From JABHCC01 sp034658635 (GTDB lineage: Bacteria > Bacteroidota > Bacteroidia > Bacteroidales > UBA12481), in NCBI GenBank assembly GCA_034658635.1, contig JAYEFL010000187.1:1-36158 (forward strand): a DNA stretch of 36,158 nt, written 5' to 3'. A model generated the notes under the pieces. That model did no database searches, was not told the origin of the DNA, and was given only the letters and a program-made list of their open reading frames with translations. Made by a program: the position numbers and the translations under genes. Positions 1 to 9,340 of this stretch are shown here, piece after piece (within the stretch, counting starts at the first letter, position 1; each line of letters opens with the position of its first letter).

Positions 1-1
1 T

Positions 2-841
2 TTCGAAGAGGCCTTGAATTGGTCAATTGGAGGACTTGCTGTTTTTGATCAGGTCAATCCACTGGCTCTGATTAAGTCAAAGGGAAAGAAGTCTTCATCA
101 ACAGGATTAGCTTATAATTTTTTTTTGAACCGGGCCTCAAACGAGCTGGGTTTGCAGAATCAGAATGTGGATACAGTTTATTTGCAAAATATATGGTTGA
201 GTGCATATTTTCCGGTTTTGTTACCAAATTCCAATGTTCAGGAATGGGTAGTGGCAGAAAAACTTCTAATAGAGAATCCTTTTCTCCTCCGTAGTTCAGC
301 CTTCAGAGATGAGTATCTCATAAATCTGAATGGCTGGCCAAGGTGGGCCTTAGATCGTTTAATTGAAATTAGTTCCCAATCAGATTTGCTTGATGAGCCT
401 TTGGTTCAACTTATCAGAAATCGGGCAGACCGGCAGTTCAGCCAAATTAATGATAGTATTGGAAACTCTTACCCGGGATTAAGAAACGGAATTCGTAATA
501 GTGTTGCTGAATACAATCATCTGAGTCTTCCAGATGATCTGTTTATTCCCAGACTTCCCAATGTGGATCCAGGAGAGAATGCAGGTTTCAGGATTTATCC
601 AAACCCGGTTCAGGAGAACTTGTTTATACATCCGGAGGAATTGCAGGGACTTAGTAAGATTTTCGAACTGACCTACGAGATTAACTCCATTAGCGGACAA
701 TCGGTGAAAGTCGGAAAAGTACAATCCCTTGTGGATTTTGTAATTCCGGTCTCCCATTTTCCAGCGGGGATATATACTATCTGTTTAAGGGATGTTAAAA
801 GATTTTATGGCACGCGTAAGTTCATTATCTTGCGTCCTTAA
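2..841 (+). CDS. T9SS-secreted protein, C-terminal part (5' end outside window)
   Basis: The reading frame is open from the first bases of the window, so this is the 3' end of a longer gene. The TTG at 14 is only an internal codon. The last 80 or so residues form a type IX secretion sorting domain: a YPNP motif about 80 residues from the end, a SGQ turn, an FPAGIY segment and a short hydrophobic end (KFIILRP). In this family the domain directs the protein through the outer membrane and is then removed or anchored. The remaining ~190 residues match no family I recognise, and the true N-terminus is not visible. It lies 11 bases before the metallo-hydrolase gene, so the two may share a transcript. 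The sorting domain is confident; the function is unknown. Confidence 0.85.
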   Translation, partial: FEEALNWSIGGLAVFDQVNPLALIKSKGKKSSSTGLAYNFFLNRASNELGLQNQNVDTVYLQNIWLSAYFPVLLPNSNVQEWVVAEKLLIENPFLLRSSAFRDEYLINLNGWPRWALDRLIEISSQSDLLDEPLVQLIRNRADRQFSQINDSIGNSYPGLRNGIRNSVAEYNHLSLPDDLFIPRLPNVDPGENAGFRIYPNPVQENLFIHPEELQGLSKIFELTYEINSISGQSVKVGKVQSLVDFVIPVSHFPAGIYTICLRDVKRFYGTRKFIILRP

Positions 842-852
842 TCAGAAGTTTC

Positions 853-1494
853 ATGTTGCAATATAAACGTTTCATATTTAACCCAATACAGGTAAATACC
901 TGGGTTGTTTACGAGTCTTCAGGTGATTGCCTGATTTTCGATCCTGGTTGTTCTGACCAGGCCGAGCAAAATGAATTGAGCAAATTTATCGCAGAAGAGG
1001 GCTTGAATCCAATTGCCGTAATTGCTACCCACGGACATTTTGATCATATTCCGGGGGTTAGTTTTGTGATGAGTAGTTATAATTGTCCATTCCTGGGCAA
1101 TGAAAAGGATCAGGAGCTGATTAAATATGCACCGGAGCAGGGAAGTCTCTTCGGATTCAATTTTGATGCAAAGCCACTGGTGTTTGACCGCTTTCTGAAA
1201 GATGGGGAGGACCTTCAGATTGGTACAATTCATTTGAAGGTTTTTCATGTTCCCGGACATTCAGCCGGGAGCCTGGCCTTCTATTCATCTGAAAGTAAGT
1301 TTGTGGTGGTAGGAGATGTTTTGTTTAAAGGATCTATTGGTAGAACAGACTTGCCGGGCGGTAACTATGAAACATTGATCAGGAGTATTAAAGACAAGCT
1401 GTTAGTGTTACCAGACAATACCCTTATTATGCCCGGTCATGGTCCGGAGTCAAACATCGGACTGGAGAAAACCACCAATCCATTTTTAGTATAG
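853..1494 (+). CDS. MBL-fold metallo-hydrolase (glyoxalase II-like)
   Basis: A 213-residue metallo-beta-lactamase-fold hydrolase. The metal ligands are visible in order: THGHFDH (H60, H62, D64, H65), HVPGH with H136, D155 in GDVLFKGSIGRTD, and H196 in MPGHG. This is the complete binuclear set of the glyoxalase II branch, and the length is usual for the short bacterial members. Such enzymes hydrolyse thioesters such as S-lactoylglutathione or a related thiol conjugate. Because many Bacteroidota lack glutathione, the real substrate is uncertain. No signal peptide is seen, so it should act in the cytoplasm. The ATG at 853 is 11 bases after the preceding stop codon, which suggests co-transcription. 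Confidence 0.9.
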   Translation: MLQYKRFIFNPIQVNTWVVYESSGDCLIFDPGCSDQAEQNELSKFIAEEGLNPIAVIATHGHFDHIPGVSFVMSSYNCPFLGNEKDQELIKYAPEQGSLFGFNFDAKPLVFDRFLKDGEDLQIGTIHLKVFHVPGHSAGSLAFYSSESKFVVVGDVLFKGSIGRTDLPGGNYETLIRSIKDKLLVLPDNTLIMPGHGPESNIGLEKTTNPFLV

Positions 1495-1575
1495 CAAACA
1501 GAAAACCTGCGATTAATCATTTCGGAAATTGTTTTTGTTGCCTTATTTTAATCCCAGTTTTAACCAAAATAAATA

Positions 1576-4440
1576 ATGAGTTACGATCAATTTATAAAAA
1601 GACATATTGGTCCCAGAGATCAAGAAATAGCAGAAATGCTTGAGAAAACAGGGGCAGACTCCATGGATGGTTTTATCGATTCCATTGTTCCTGCAGATAT
1701 TCGTATGACAGAGTCTCTTGATTTACCAGATGGTTTAACTGAGCAGGAATACGCCGCAAAGATAAAGACCATTGGTCAAAAGAATAAAGTTTTCCGGTCT
1801 TACATCGGAATGGGTTACTACGGAACTATCCTGCCGGCAGTGGTAAAGCGAAATATTCTTGAGAATCCATCCTGGTATACATCCTATACTCCTTATCAGG
1901 CAGAGATTTCTCAGGGCAGATTGGAGGCCTTACTTAACTTCCAAACTATGGTCATGGAGCTAACCAGCATGAAAATCGCAAATGCGTCATTATTGGATGA
2001 AGCAACAGCTGCTGCGGAAGCTATGATTATGATGTTCAATAAAAGGAAGAGAGATCTGCTTAAGCGTGAAGCCAATGTGTTATTTGTAGATCGGAATGTT
2101 TTCCCTCAAACTCTAAGTGTAATTCAAAACAGGGCTCTTCCTCTTGGTATCGAAGTACAGGTTGGAGGCATGAACTCTCGCCCGGCTGATGATAAAATAT
2201 TTGGAGTCATTGTTCAATATCCTGCAGGTGATGGAAAGATTCTGGATTATAATTCTTATGCAGAAAGGATTCACAATAAGGGAGGATTAGTTGCAGTTGT
2301 TGCTGATTTGATGTCTTTGGTTCTTATTACCCCTCCGGGAGAATGGGGGGCTGACATTGTTGTGGGAAGTACTCAGAGATTTGGTGTTCCTATGGGGTTT
2401 GGTGGTCCGCATGCAGCCTACTTTGCTACAAGGGAGGAACTCAAAAGAAGTATTCCGGGAAGGATTATTGGTGTTTCTGTTGATCAGCATGGTAATAAGG
2501 CCTTACGGATGGCATTACAAACCCGGGAACAGCATATTAAGAGGGAAAAAGCCACTTCTAATATATGTACAGCCCAGGCTCTTCTGGCTATTATGGCTGG
2601 TTTTTATGGAGCTTATCACGGACCAAAAGGTTTATTTGAGATTGCATCAAAAATTCATCAGGCGGCGAGAACTTTGGAGCTTGAGCTCCGAAAACTTGGC
2701 TACATTCAGGAGAATAAGGATTATTTCGATACTCTGCGGGTGGTTCTTCCAGAAGATCTTGATACAAAGAAATTGAAACGTACTGCCCATCAGCATAAGA
2801 TAAATCTCAGATTTTTTGATGATGATACTATTGGGATTTCAACGGATGAGCTTAGTGATTTGTGGGATGTCAATGCTCTACTGAAGATGTTTGCAGAGGC
2901 TGTTGGAAAAGATTCTCCGGTTCTGAAGGAGCTTGAGAAAGGTTTGGGCTTTGGGCCTGAGTTTTTGAGAAAAGGTTCCTATCTGCAAATGCCTGTTTTT
3001 AATTCGTGTCATTCTGAAACTGAAATGATGCGATATATGAAAAAACTGGAGAGGCGGGATATCAGCCTGACTCAGTCTATGATACCTTTGGGATCATGTA
3101 CGATGAAGCTGAATGCAGCAAATTCAATGTTTGCTCTTAGCTGGGATGAGTTTGCTAATATTCACCCCTTTGTTCCTGAGGATCAGTCTGAGGGATATGC
3201 CCAGTTGATTGACGAACTGCAACGTGATTTATCCGTAATAACAGGATTCCCTGCTATTTCATTCCAGCCAAACTCAGGAGCTGCTGGTGAGTATGCCGGA
3301 CTTATGGTTATTAAGAAATATCATGAGGATAAAGGTGATAATCACCGGGATGTAATTTTAATTCCTGCTTCTGCGCATGGAACTAATCCTGCCAGCGCTG
3401 TTATGGCAGGAGGGAAAGTGGTTGTTGTTAAGTGTGATGAAAATGGCAATGTAGATCTTGAGGATTTGAGAACCAAGGCCAAAGAGCATGAGGAGAACCT
3501 TATGGCTTTTATGGTTACTTATCCATCAACACATGGAGTATTTGAGTCTGGAGTTAGAGAAATGACCAATATCATCCATGCCCACAGTGGTTTAGTTTAT
3601 ATGGATGGAGCGAATATGAACGCTCAGGTTGGTTTAACCAATCCTGCCTTAATTGGTGCAGACGTTTGCCATTTGAATTTGCATAAGACCTTTGGAATTC
3701 CTCATGGTGGAGGTGGCCCCGGTGTAGGGCCTATTGGTGTTGCCGAATTTCTTAAAGAGTATCTTCCCAGTCATCCTGTGGTTTCTACCGGAGGAAAAAT
3801 GGGAGGAGCAATTTCAGCAGCTCCGTATGGAAGTGCGATGGTTCTTACTATCACGCATGCTTATATCCAGATGCTTGGTGGCAAAGGACTGACCAGGTCT
3901 ACCGAGATTGCTATGCTTAATGCAAACTATCTGGCTACTTTACTGAAAGATCATTTTGGTATTTTGTTTACAGGTGAGAACGGACGTGTTGCTCACGAAA
4001 TGATACTAGATTGCAGATCATTTAAACTTGAAGCAGGGATAGAGACTTCGGATATTGCAAGACGACTCATGGATTATGGCTTTCATGCTCCCACACTGTC
4101 ATTTCCGGTTCATGAAACTTTGATGGTTGAACCTACCGAGAGTGAATCGAAACAGGAGCTTGATCGATTTATAGAAACGATGATAGCTATCCGGTTTGAG
4201 ATTGCAGATATTGTTGACGGAATTGCAGATAAGGATAATAATGTTCTAATAAATGCACCTCACACTGCAATGAATATTGGTGATGATACATGGAGTCATC
4301 CTTACGGAAGGCAAAAAGCTGCTTTTCCGCTTCCTTGGGTGGTTGAAAACAAGTTTTGGCCAATTGTTGGCAAGATTGACAATGGGTATGGCGACCGCAA
4401 TCTTATGTGTAGTTGTATAGGTATAGACGAATATATATAA
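1576..4440 (+). CDS. gcvP: Glycine dehydrogenase (decarboxylating), P-protein
   Basis: Full-length single-chain P-protein of the glycine cleavage system (954 residues, the normal size of the fused form). It decarboxylates glycine with pyridoxal phosphate and passes the aminomethyl group to lipoyl-GcvH. The N-terminus has the family's RHIGP motif. The C-terminal half carries the PLP lysine K704 in NLHKTFGIPHGGGGPG, a glycine-rich loop in which lysine follows histidine as expected. The MIPLGSCTMKLN segment is also typical. The other cleavage-system genes are not in the window, so the complex is encoded elsewhere. The gap of 81 bases before it suggests its own promoter, but I see no convincing match. 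A strong hairpin terminator lies directly after the stop. Confidence 0.98.
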   Translation: MSYDQFIKRHIGPRDQEIAEMLEKTGADSMDGFIDSIVPADIRMTESLDLPDGLTEQEYAAKIKTIGQKNKVFRSYIGMGYYGTILPAVVKRNILENPSWYTSYTPYQAEISQGRLEALLNFQTMVMELTSMKIANASLLDEATAAAEAMIMMFNKRKRDLLKREANVLFVDRNVFPQTLSVIQNRALPLGIEVQVGGMNSRPADDKIFGVIVQYPAGDGKILDYNSYAERIHNKGGLVAVVADLMSLVLITPPGEWGADIVVGSTQRFGVPMGFGGPHAAYFATREELKRSIPGRIIGVSVDQHGNKALRMALQTREQHIKREKATSNICTAQALLAIMAGFYGAYHGPKGLFEIASKIHQAARTLELELRKLGYIQENKDYFDTLRVVLPEDLDTKKLKRTAHQHKINLRFFDDDTIGISTDELSDLWDVNALLKMFAEAVGKDSPVLKELEKGLGFGPEFLRKGSYLQMPVFNSCHSETEMMRYMKKLERRDISLTQSMIPLGSCTMKLNAANSMFALSWDEFANIHPFVPEDQSEGYAQLIDELQRDLSVITGFPAISFQPNSGAAGEYAGLMVIKKYHEDKGDNHRDVILIPASAHGTNPASAVMAGGKVVVVKCDENGNVDLEDLRTKAKEHEENLMAFMVTYPSTHGVFESGVREMTNIIHAHSGLVYMDGANMNAQVGLTNPALIGADVCHLNLHKTFGIPHGGGGPGVGPIGVAEFLKEYLPSHPVVSTGGKMGGAISAAPYGSAMVLTITHAYIQMLGGKGLTRSTEIAMLNANYLATLLKDHFGILFTGENGRVAHEMILDCRSFKLEAGIETSDIARRLMDYGFHAPTLSFPVHETLMVEPTESESKQELDRFIETMIAIRFEIADIVDGIADKDNNVLINAPHTAMNIGDDTWSHPYGRQKAAFPLPWVVENKFWPIVGKIDNGYGDRNLMCSCIGIDEYI

Positions 4441-4446
4441 TTGAAA

Positions 4447-4474
4447 AGGCCGGTCACTGACCGGCCTCTTTTTT
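4447..4474. terminator. Strong hairpin terminator between convergent genes
   Basis: A perfect 9-bp GC-rich stem (AGGCCGGTC pairing with GACCGGCCT) with a three-base loop is followed by a run of six T on the plus strand. It starts 7 bases after the gcvP stop. On the other strand four T follow the stem, so it probably also ends the minus-strand LruC gene, whose stop is at 4473. It is best read as bidirectional. Confidence 0.9.
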
Positions 4475-6350
4475 ACCTTATGTATAGTTTAGAATTATCA
4501 CGGTAACCTTCACGATCTTCATACCAGTCCATAAAACTATAGCCACCACTCGTTGCCCACTGTTGAAACTTTAAGTGTCCTTGATTAATAGGTACTTTTT
4601 CAACTGTGTACACAAAAGAAACAGGCAGGTTCATTCCCCATGGTAATCCACGTGCTGTTTTATAGTAGTAATCATAATCTGGATTGGTGGCGTCATCGCC
4701 GGTTCCAAATCTATTCTGGTCGGCCAGATCGGTAGGCTCATAACCAGGCAGGTGAATTTCCCAACCCCGGTCATTGGTTCTGAAAAGGAAAGGATTATTT
4801 GGTGCATTGCCTAAATTCTTTATGCTCAGACCTGAAGTGAAATCAATTTGAAGATTTATGTCAATAGGTTCAACATATTTCTGTTTCAAATCAGTGTTGA
4901 TTCCTAAGCCTTCTCCTGAATGTGTCAGTAGCTTAAATGCATCATCAAAAACTATAATGGTTGCCAGGTCTTGTTTGTTTTCAGTTCCATTGCCGGCAAT
5001 ATAAATATCATCATCAGTAAATTGGTAATCGCTTGTAACTTGTTTGATCTTATCCGGAGTGATATCCATTTGAAATCCGAAGCCATTATGTATACTGGCA
5101 CCAATCGCGCGTAATTTGTAATTTATGATCATGCTGGTTATTTCATTCTTAGCATTTTTCACGTGATTATAGCGGTACCCAAGCACCAGATCATTGAAAT
5201 CATAATCTCCTTCATTGGGCCACATATCCTCAAAAGCCAAGGTTCCAAATTCTTTCTCACTTGGATAATAATTGTTAAAGGCTTTGTTGGCATCATTTGG
5301 GTATGCATCTTCATCATCTTCCACGCCATCACCATCTGAATCGCTTACTCGTCCTTTTACTGTTAGAACAGCATTGTCAAACTGGATCTGACCAGTACCC
5401 CAATCGTTTGTCCAGATAAACGCTGTAAGAGTAGTAGCGTCTGCAGGCATTGTGGCTGTCAGTGTCATTGTGTTCCACCCTGAGCCTGGATTTTTAACTT
5501 GCACATTATAAAATTTGATTAATCCCCCATTATTTCTTCTGGGTGCAAAATACAACCAGGCATAATGTGAACCTGATAATGCGCGAACTTCTGCTGAAAA
5601 GCTTACCTCTTCTCCTTCTTCAACATCGATAATCTGACAAATACCTCCATAGACATTTCTTGTATTTTGGATTTGTACGACTTTACTAGATCCAGTATCA
5701 ATAATACTTGTGTATGTGTCGATGGTTCTTGTTACATACCACTGCTCAGTTACTTCAGTTTCACTAAACCAGAAACTCTTTTTTAAAAAGTCATCTGACT
5801 CAAAATCACCGTTTGTCAGCCAATTTGCACCAGATTTTAATAGTCCTTTATCCAATAGTCCTTTATCCAATAGCCCGCCAGGTTTCATCAAGGGCTCACC
5901 TCCCATTATAGTATCAGGCGGGTTATTGCCATATGTATCGTTGTAATTTGATTCATACTCATCTGTCATGGATTTCATCCCGGGATCCAGAGGTAATATT
6001 TTCCATCCGGCGAAACTCCTGATGAAAAGGGTATCCGTTTGAACAGGGACCAATACTGTAGTGCGGAGAATCCCTTCGTGATCAGCAGCCCCCGCATTTA
6101 ATACCTGTCCGTTTTGTCCGGGCCCGGCATCAAGAATCTCAACTCTTTTATTACGCTCGCTGTAATCAACGGAAGTGGGCAGCTTAACGGTAATATTCAA
6201 TGCAGTGACTGCTTCAAAATTAAATTGGGCCGGTACATTCATTTGCCGCATGTCAATTTCTCCATCCGGGAGTTTATTCTTATTGCAATTGCTCACAAGT
6301 AATCCAAGCATTGCTATCATCCAAAACATGAAGAGTGCTTTAGTTTTCAT
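4473..6350 (-). CDS. LruC domain (DUF4842) lipoprotein with carbohydrate-binding-like module
   Basis: A 625-residue envelope protein. I chose the ATG at 6350 because it begins a signal peptide (MKTKALFMFW) and lies about 20 bases after a good promoter; an upstream in-frame start adds 14 implausible residues. The signal ends near C22 in LVSNC, an imperfect lipobox with Asn before the Cys. A short GLLDK repeat occurs at about residues 161-175. It is followed by a jelly-roll module starting at NGDFES (about 178-333) that resembles family 4/9 carbohydrate-binding modules. Then come an Asp-rich calcium-type repeat (DSDGDGVEDDEDAYPND, about 335-355) and the C-terminal LruC domain with its hallmark GDYDFNDLVLGYRY. 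The domain is known from Leptospira LruC and many Bacteroidota surface proteins, and its function is unresolved. Surface glycan binding is an inference. Confidence 0.85.
   Translation of the reverse strand: MKTKALFMFWMIAMLGLLVSNCNKNKLPDGEIDMRQMNVPAQFNFEAVTALNITVKLPTSVDYSERNKRVEILDAGPGQNGQVLNAGAADHEGILRTTVLVPVQTDTLFIRSFAGWKILPLDPGMKSMTDEYESNYNDTYGNNPPDTIMGGEPLMKPGGLLDKGLLDKGLLKSGANWLTNGDFESDDFLKKSFWFSETEVTEQWYVTRTIDTYTSIIDTGSSKVVQIQNTRNVYGGICQIIDVEEGEEVSFSAEVRALSGSHYAWLYFAPRRNNGGLIKFYNVQVKNPGSGWNTMTLTATMPADATTLTAFIWTNDWGTGQIQFDNAVLTVKGRVSDSDGDGVEDDEDAYPNDANKAFNNYYPSEKEFGTLAFEDMWPNEGDYDFNDLVLGYRYNHVKNAKNEITSMIINYKLRAIGASIHNGFGFQMDITPDKIKQVTSDYQFTDDDIYIAGNGTENKQDLATIIVFDDAFKLLTHSGEGLGINTDLKQKYVEPIDINLQIDFTSGLSIKNLGNAPNNPFLFRTNDRGWEIHLPGYEPTDLADQNRFGTGDDATNPDYDYYYKTARGLPWGMNLPVSFVYTVEKVPINQGHLKFQQWATSGGYSFMDWYEDREGYRDNSKLYIR
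5839..5875. repeat. 15-bp in-frame tandem repeat inside the LruC lipoprotein gene
   Basis: The unit AATAGTCCTTTATCC occurs twice exactly (5839-5853 and 5854-5868) and is followed by a partial third copy to 5875. On the coding (minus) strand it gives GLLDK units between the signal peptide region and the carbohydrate-binding-like module. The length is a multiple of three, so slippage would change the linker without breaking the frame. Confidence 0.85.
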
Positions 6351-6377
6351 AATATAATTTATTAATGATTCTTGTAT

Positions 6378-6408
6378 CAAATATAGATACAAGGATAGTT
6401 TTTGACAA
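6378..6408 (-). promoter_or_regulatory. Bacteroidota-type promoter for the LruC lipoprotein gene
   Basis: On the minus strand a TTG (6408-6406), 20 bases of spacer and TATATTTG (6385-6378) match the Bacteroidota consensus TTTG / TAnnTTTG, with all fixed -7 bases present. The predicted start of transcription is about 20 bases before the ATG at 6350. This fits the terminator lying upstream, which separates the gene from the ddl operon. Confidence 0.65.
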
Positions 6409-6463
6409 GTCTGTTCGTCAAATAGTTATACGGGTTTTTCATTTAGAAGATTCCAGATAGTGG

Positions 6464-6496
6464 AAAAGCCGGACTTCATTCAGGAGTCCGGCTTTT
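6464..6496 (-). terminator. Hairpin terminator after the DUF5018-like lipoprotein gene
   Basis: A 12-bp perfect stem (AAAAGCCGGACT pairing with AGTCCGGCTTTT) with a 9-base loop. It lies 39 bases beyond the stop of the 6535-7254 gene in its direction of transcription. The stem ends in four T on either strand, so it could act in both directions. It marks the end of the minus-strand run that starts near 13193. Confidence 0.85.
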
Positions 6497-6534
6497 AAAA
6501 TCTGGATTATCTGTGTTTTTTGTTGATATAAGCA

Positions 6535-7254
6535 CTAAATTTTGCTTAGGTCAACCTCAAAAGCCCAGGATTCTTTTGGAAAACAATAGCAGTAGTAGAA
6601 GCGCATTTTAGAACTTGTATTTGACTCGAAATAGTACATAATTGTTCTTTGATCAGATACTTCGCTCCATTGATTTCTTTCCCACTGGTGGGTTTGTTCC
6701 AATTGAACTTCTACGTTTGGTCTTGCCAAAGGATCAAAAGTTCCTTTTAAGGATTGAGAGTTGAGTTCACCTGAAATCAACTCCTGGAACTCAATACAAA
6801 TACTTCCTTCGGCATCTACGCACACAGCCACATGCATCAGTCCTAGCCCAAAATCTATGGTGCCGCTTGTCCATGTGCCTATGTAGGGTGCAGGTTCTAC
6901 AGTCAGGTTTGTTGTGAATGACTGAGTAGAACCGTCTTTAGCTGTAACGGTAAATGATACCGGAGAGGAAAAGTCAGTTGCAGTTCCACCAATGGGGCTT
7001 AACTGTGCTTCAGGAGATACTTCAATGGAAGGGATCAGATTTAAAATAGACGTTCCGAATGGAACGTTAGCGGTAATATCATTCCCGCTGATAACACCAA
7101 TGATATTGTGGTCCAGTTCAACATTTTTGCTGGCCTCAAAAATGAAGGAAAGAATTTCCTTCTTGCTGGATAATACTTCTTCCTTTTGACAGGAAGAAAG
7201 AAAACCTCCTCCTACTACCAGGACGAGGGCCAGTGTAAAAAACCTTCGTTTCAT
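6535..7254 (-). CDS. DUF5018-like lipoprotein
   Basis: A 239-residue predicted lipoprotein. The signal peptide MKRRFFTLALVLVVGGGFLSSC ends at a clear lipobox with C22, followed by QKEE. Residues about 35-120 resemble the DUF5018 / Ig-like repeat common in Bacteroidota lipoproteins: a SFIFEASKN strand, ITANVPFGTSILNLIPSIEVS, and VSFTVTAKDGSTQSFTTNLTV. The remaining ~115 residues (from YIGTWTSG) look like a small beta-rich domain that I cannot name. It follows ddl by 24 bases and ends in a hairpin terminator, so it is probably the last gene of that operon. A role in the envelope is inferred from the lipoprotein signal only. Confidence 0.8.
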   Translation of the reverse strand: MKRRFFTLALVLVVGGGFLSSCQKEEVLSSKKEILSFIFEASKNVELDHNIIGVISGNDITANVPFGTSILNLIPSIEVSPEAQLSPIGGTATDFSSPVSFTVTAKDGSTQSFTTNLTVEPAPYIGTWTSGTIDFGLGLMHVAVCVDAEGSICIEFQELISGELNSQSLKGTFDPLARPNVEVQLEQTHQWERNQWSEVSDQRTIMYYFESNTSSKMRFYYCYCFPKESWAFEVDLSKI

Positions 7255-7278
7255 GGTATATATGTATTTAAGTGATGT

Positions 7279-8277
7279 TCAGTCTTTCAATACTTCTTCC
7301 AGAATGAGGTTGAATACTTTTGTGCTTGTGCTGCCCATGGCCTGGATTTGCTGGGGAACGATACTATTCTTGCTCATCCCGGGAATGGTATTTACTTCAA
7401 GAAACCATAAGTGCTTATCTGACAGAATATAATCCATTCTTACCAGACCTCTGCAGCCGAGAATTTGATAAATCCTTTTGGATAAATCTTTGCATTCAGT
7501 TGCCACACTTTCCGGAATGTCAGCAGGTGTAATTTCATCAGCTGCTCCTGGGGTGTATTTTGCCTCGTAATCAAAGAACTCTTTTTTGCTAACAATTTCA
7601 GTAATGGGTAATGCCAGGATTTCATCCCCGGTTTTGACCAGTCCACAGGTCAGTTCACGGCCCTGAAGAAAAGCTTCGATGATAACTTCAGGGTCTTCTT
7701 TAAATGCTGTATTAATTGCAGGAATTAATTGATATGGAGTATTGACTCTCGAGGTGCCACAGCTTGATCCGCCGCTATTTGGTTTAACGAAACATGGAAG
7801 ATTAATCTTCTGAATAATTTCTTCTTTATTCAGCTTATCTCCCTTTCTTAACCTGATAGAATCTGCAACGGCAATTCCATAATTTTTTAAAAGGCTGTTA
7901 CAAACATATTTATTGAATGTCAAACTGCTACAGAAAGAATCACACCCAGTAAAAACTTGTTTTAACAATTCGAAATAGGCCTGCAGTATTCCATTTTCGC
8001 CCGGATTTCCATGAATAGAATTAAAAACTGCATCAAAGTGTTTTGGAGATCCGTTCTCCTGGTATGAAAAGTCATTCTTGTTGATAGGGAATTGCTCTCC
8101 GCTTTCAGATCTGACAAACCATCCCTTATGGCTAATTTCAACCAGTCGTGCATCAAATTTTTCTGGGTCAAGATTTCGGAGTATTTCCTCCGCACTTTGT
8201 ATCGAAATGGTGTATTCAGAGGAATAACCACCAGCAAGAACAGCGATATGTTTCTTTACACCAGACACCTTACTCAA
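7279..8277 (-). CDS. ddl: D-alanine--D-alanine ligase
   Basis: An ATP-grasp ligase of 332 residues that joins two D-alanines for peptidoglycan precursors in the cytoplasm. The N-terminal AVLAGGYSSEYTISIQSA (E21) corresponds to the D-Ala-binding segment, and HGNPGENG (89-96) matches the family's HG.xGEdG motif. The ATP-binding loop is PCFVKPNSGGSSCGTS (161-176). RMDY (R280) and FLEVNTIPGMS (N296) supply substrate and magnesium contacts near the C-terminus. All key elements are present. It sits 25 bases after the pseudouridine synthase gene. The ATG at 8277 gives the usual short leader before the first strand. Confidence 0.96.
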   Translation of the reverse strand: MSKVSGVKKHIAVLAGGYSSEYTISIQSAEEILRNLDPEKFDARLVEISHKGWFVRSESGEQFPINKNDFSYQENGSPKHFDAVFNSIHGNPGENGILQAYFELLKQVFTGCDSFCSSLTFNKYVCNSLLKNYGIAVADSIRLRKGDKLNKEEIIQKINLPCFVKPNSGGSSCGTSRVNTPYQLIPAINTAFKEDPEVIIEAFLQGRELTCGLVKTGDEILALPITEIVSKKEFFDYEAKYTPGAADEITPADIPESVATECKDLSKRIYQILGCRGLVRMDYILSDKHLWFLEVNTIPGMSKNSIVPQQIQAMGSTSTKVFNLILEEVLKD

Positions 8278-8302
8278 AGTTACGTAAAAAAGTGCCTGAT
8301 TG

Positions 8303-9340
8303 TTACCTGCCTCCTAAATAAATACGCCATTTTCTCATTACCTCAGTCATATCTTCCGGTGTGTCTGATTTAAAGTGCATCCATTTTCCGCTTGTGGGAT
8401 GTTCAAATCCCAATTCTTTGGCATGAAGGGCTTGCCTGGGTAAAACCTTGAAACAGTTGTGTACAAATTGCTTGTATTTGGTAAAGGTTGTACCTTTCAA
8501 TATCAGATCACCACCATAATCACTATCATTAAAAAGCGGATGGCCAATAGATTTCATATGAATACGAATCTGGTGTGTGCGTCCGGTTTCTAATTTGCAT
8601 TCTAGCAGGGAGATGTAGGAAAAGTCTTCAAGAAGTTTGTAATGAGTTATGGCATGTTTGCCTATATCCTCATCCTTAAAGACATACATGACTGTGCGGT
8701 CTTTGGGATTGCGACCAATATTGCCAACAATGGTTCCTGACTCTTCTTTCGGTCTGCCCCAAACCAAGGCATGGTAGATTCTGTGGGTAGTTTTGTCAAA
8801 AAACTGCTTGCCAAGGTGAGTTTTAGCGTGTTCAGATTTTGCAACTACCAACAGTCCGCTGGTATTTTTATCTATACGATGAACCAGACCAGCCCGTGTA
8901 TCTTTTTCCTGAAATAGCTCAAGGTCTTTGAAATACCAGGCCAGGGCATTAAGAAGAGTTCCGGTGTAATTCCCATGTCCGGGGTGAACAACCATCCCCG
9001 GCTGCTTATTTACCACAATAACCTGTTCATCTTCATAGACAATATCCAGTGGAATATCCTCGGGAATGAGTTCCAGTTCTCTGCGTGGATAGCTGAGTTT
9101 CACCACAAGCACATCATCTGGTTTGACTTTGTAATTTGATTTTACCGGTTTTTCATTTACAAAGATGCACCCGGCATCTGCTGCGGCCTGGATTTTAGAT
9201 CTTGATGTCCCCTCCATTTTTTGAAAAAGGAATTTATCCACCCGAAGAAGACCCTGTCCCTTGTCAGCAACATACCGAAAGTGTTCAAACAGGTCTTCCT
9301 GTTCTTCATTGTCTTCAGAAGCTATTAGGGATTCAGTCAT
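8303..9340 (-). CDS. rluD: RluA/RluD-family rRNA pseudouridine synthase
   Basis: A 345-residue pseudouridine synthase. An S4 RNA-binding domain occupies about residues 30-85 (LLRVDKFLFQKM, with IFVNEKPVKSNYKVKPDDVL). The catalytic domain follows, with aspartate D157 in GLVHRIDKNTSGLLVVAK. The TGRTHQIRIHMKSIGHPLFND block is another family signature. S4 plus this catalytic motif is the RluD-like arrangement, which modifies helix 69 of 23S rRNA in E. coli. RluC is a possible alternative, so the symbol is a best guess. Its first 8 bases overlap the end of the upstream T9SS gene, indicating translational coupling. Confidence 0.9.
   Translation of the reverse strand: MTESLIASEDNEEQEDLFEHFRYVADKGQGLLRVDKFLFQKMEGTSRSKIQAAADAGCIFVNEKPVKSNYKVKPDDVLVVKLSYPRRELELIPEDIPLDIVYEDEQVIVVNKQPGMVVHPGHGNYTGTLLNALAWYFKDLELFQEKDTRAGLVHRIDKNTSGLLVVAKSEHAKTHLGKQFFDKTTHRIYHALVWGRPKEESGTIVGNIGRNPKDRTVMYVFKDEDIGKHAITHYKLLEDFSYISLLECKLETGRTHQIRIHMKSIGHPLFNDSDYGGDLILKGTTFTKYKQFVHNCFKVLPRQALHAKELGFEHPTSGKWMHFKSDTPEDMTEVMRKWRIYLGGR

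Noticed and set aside
2357..2776. 139-codon plus-strand frame within gcvP
   Set aside because: It overlaps intact, well-conserved gcvP sequence in another frame and lacks any motif.
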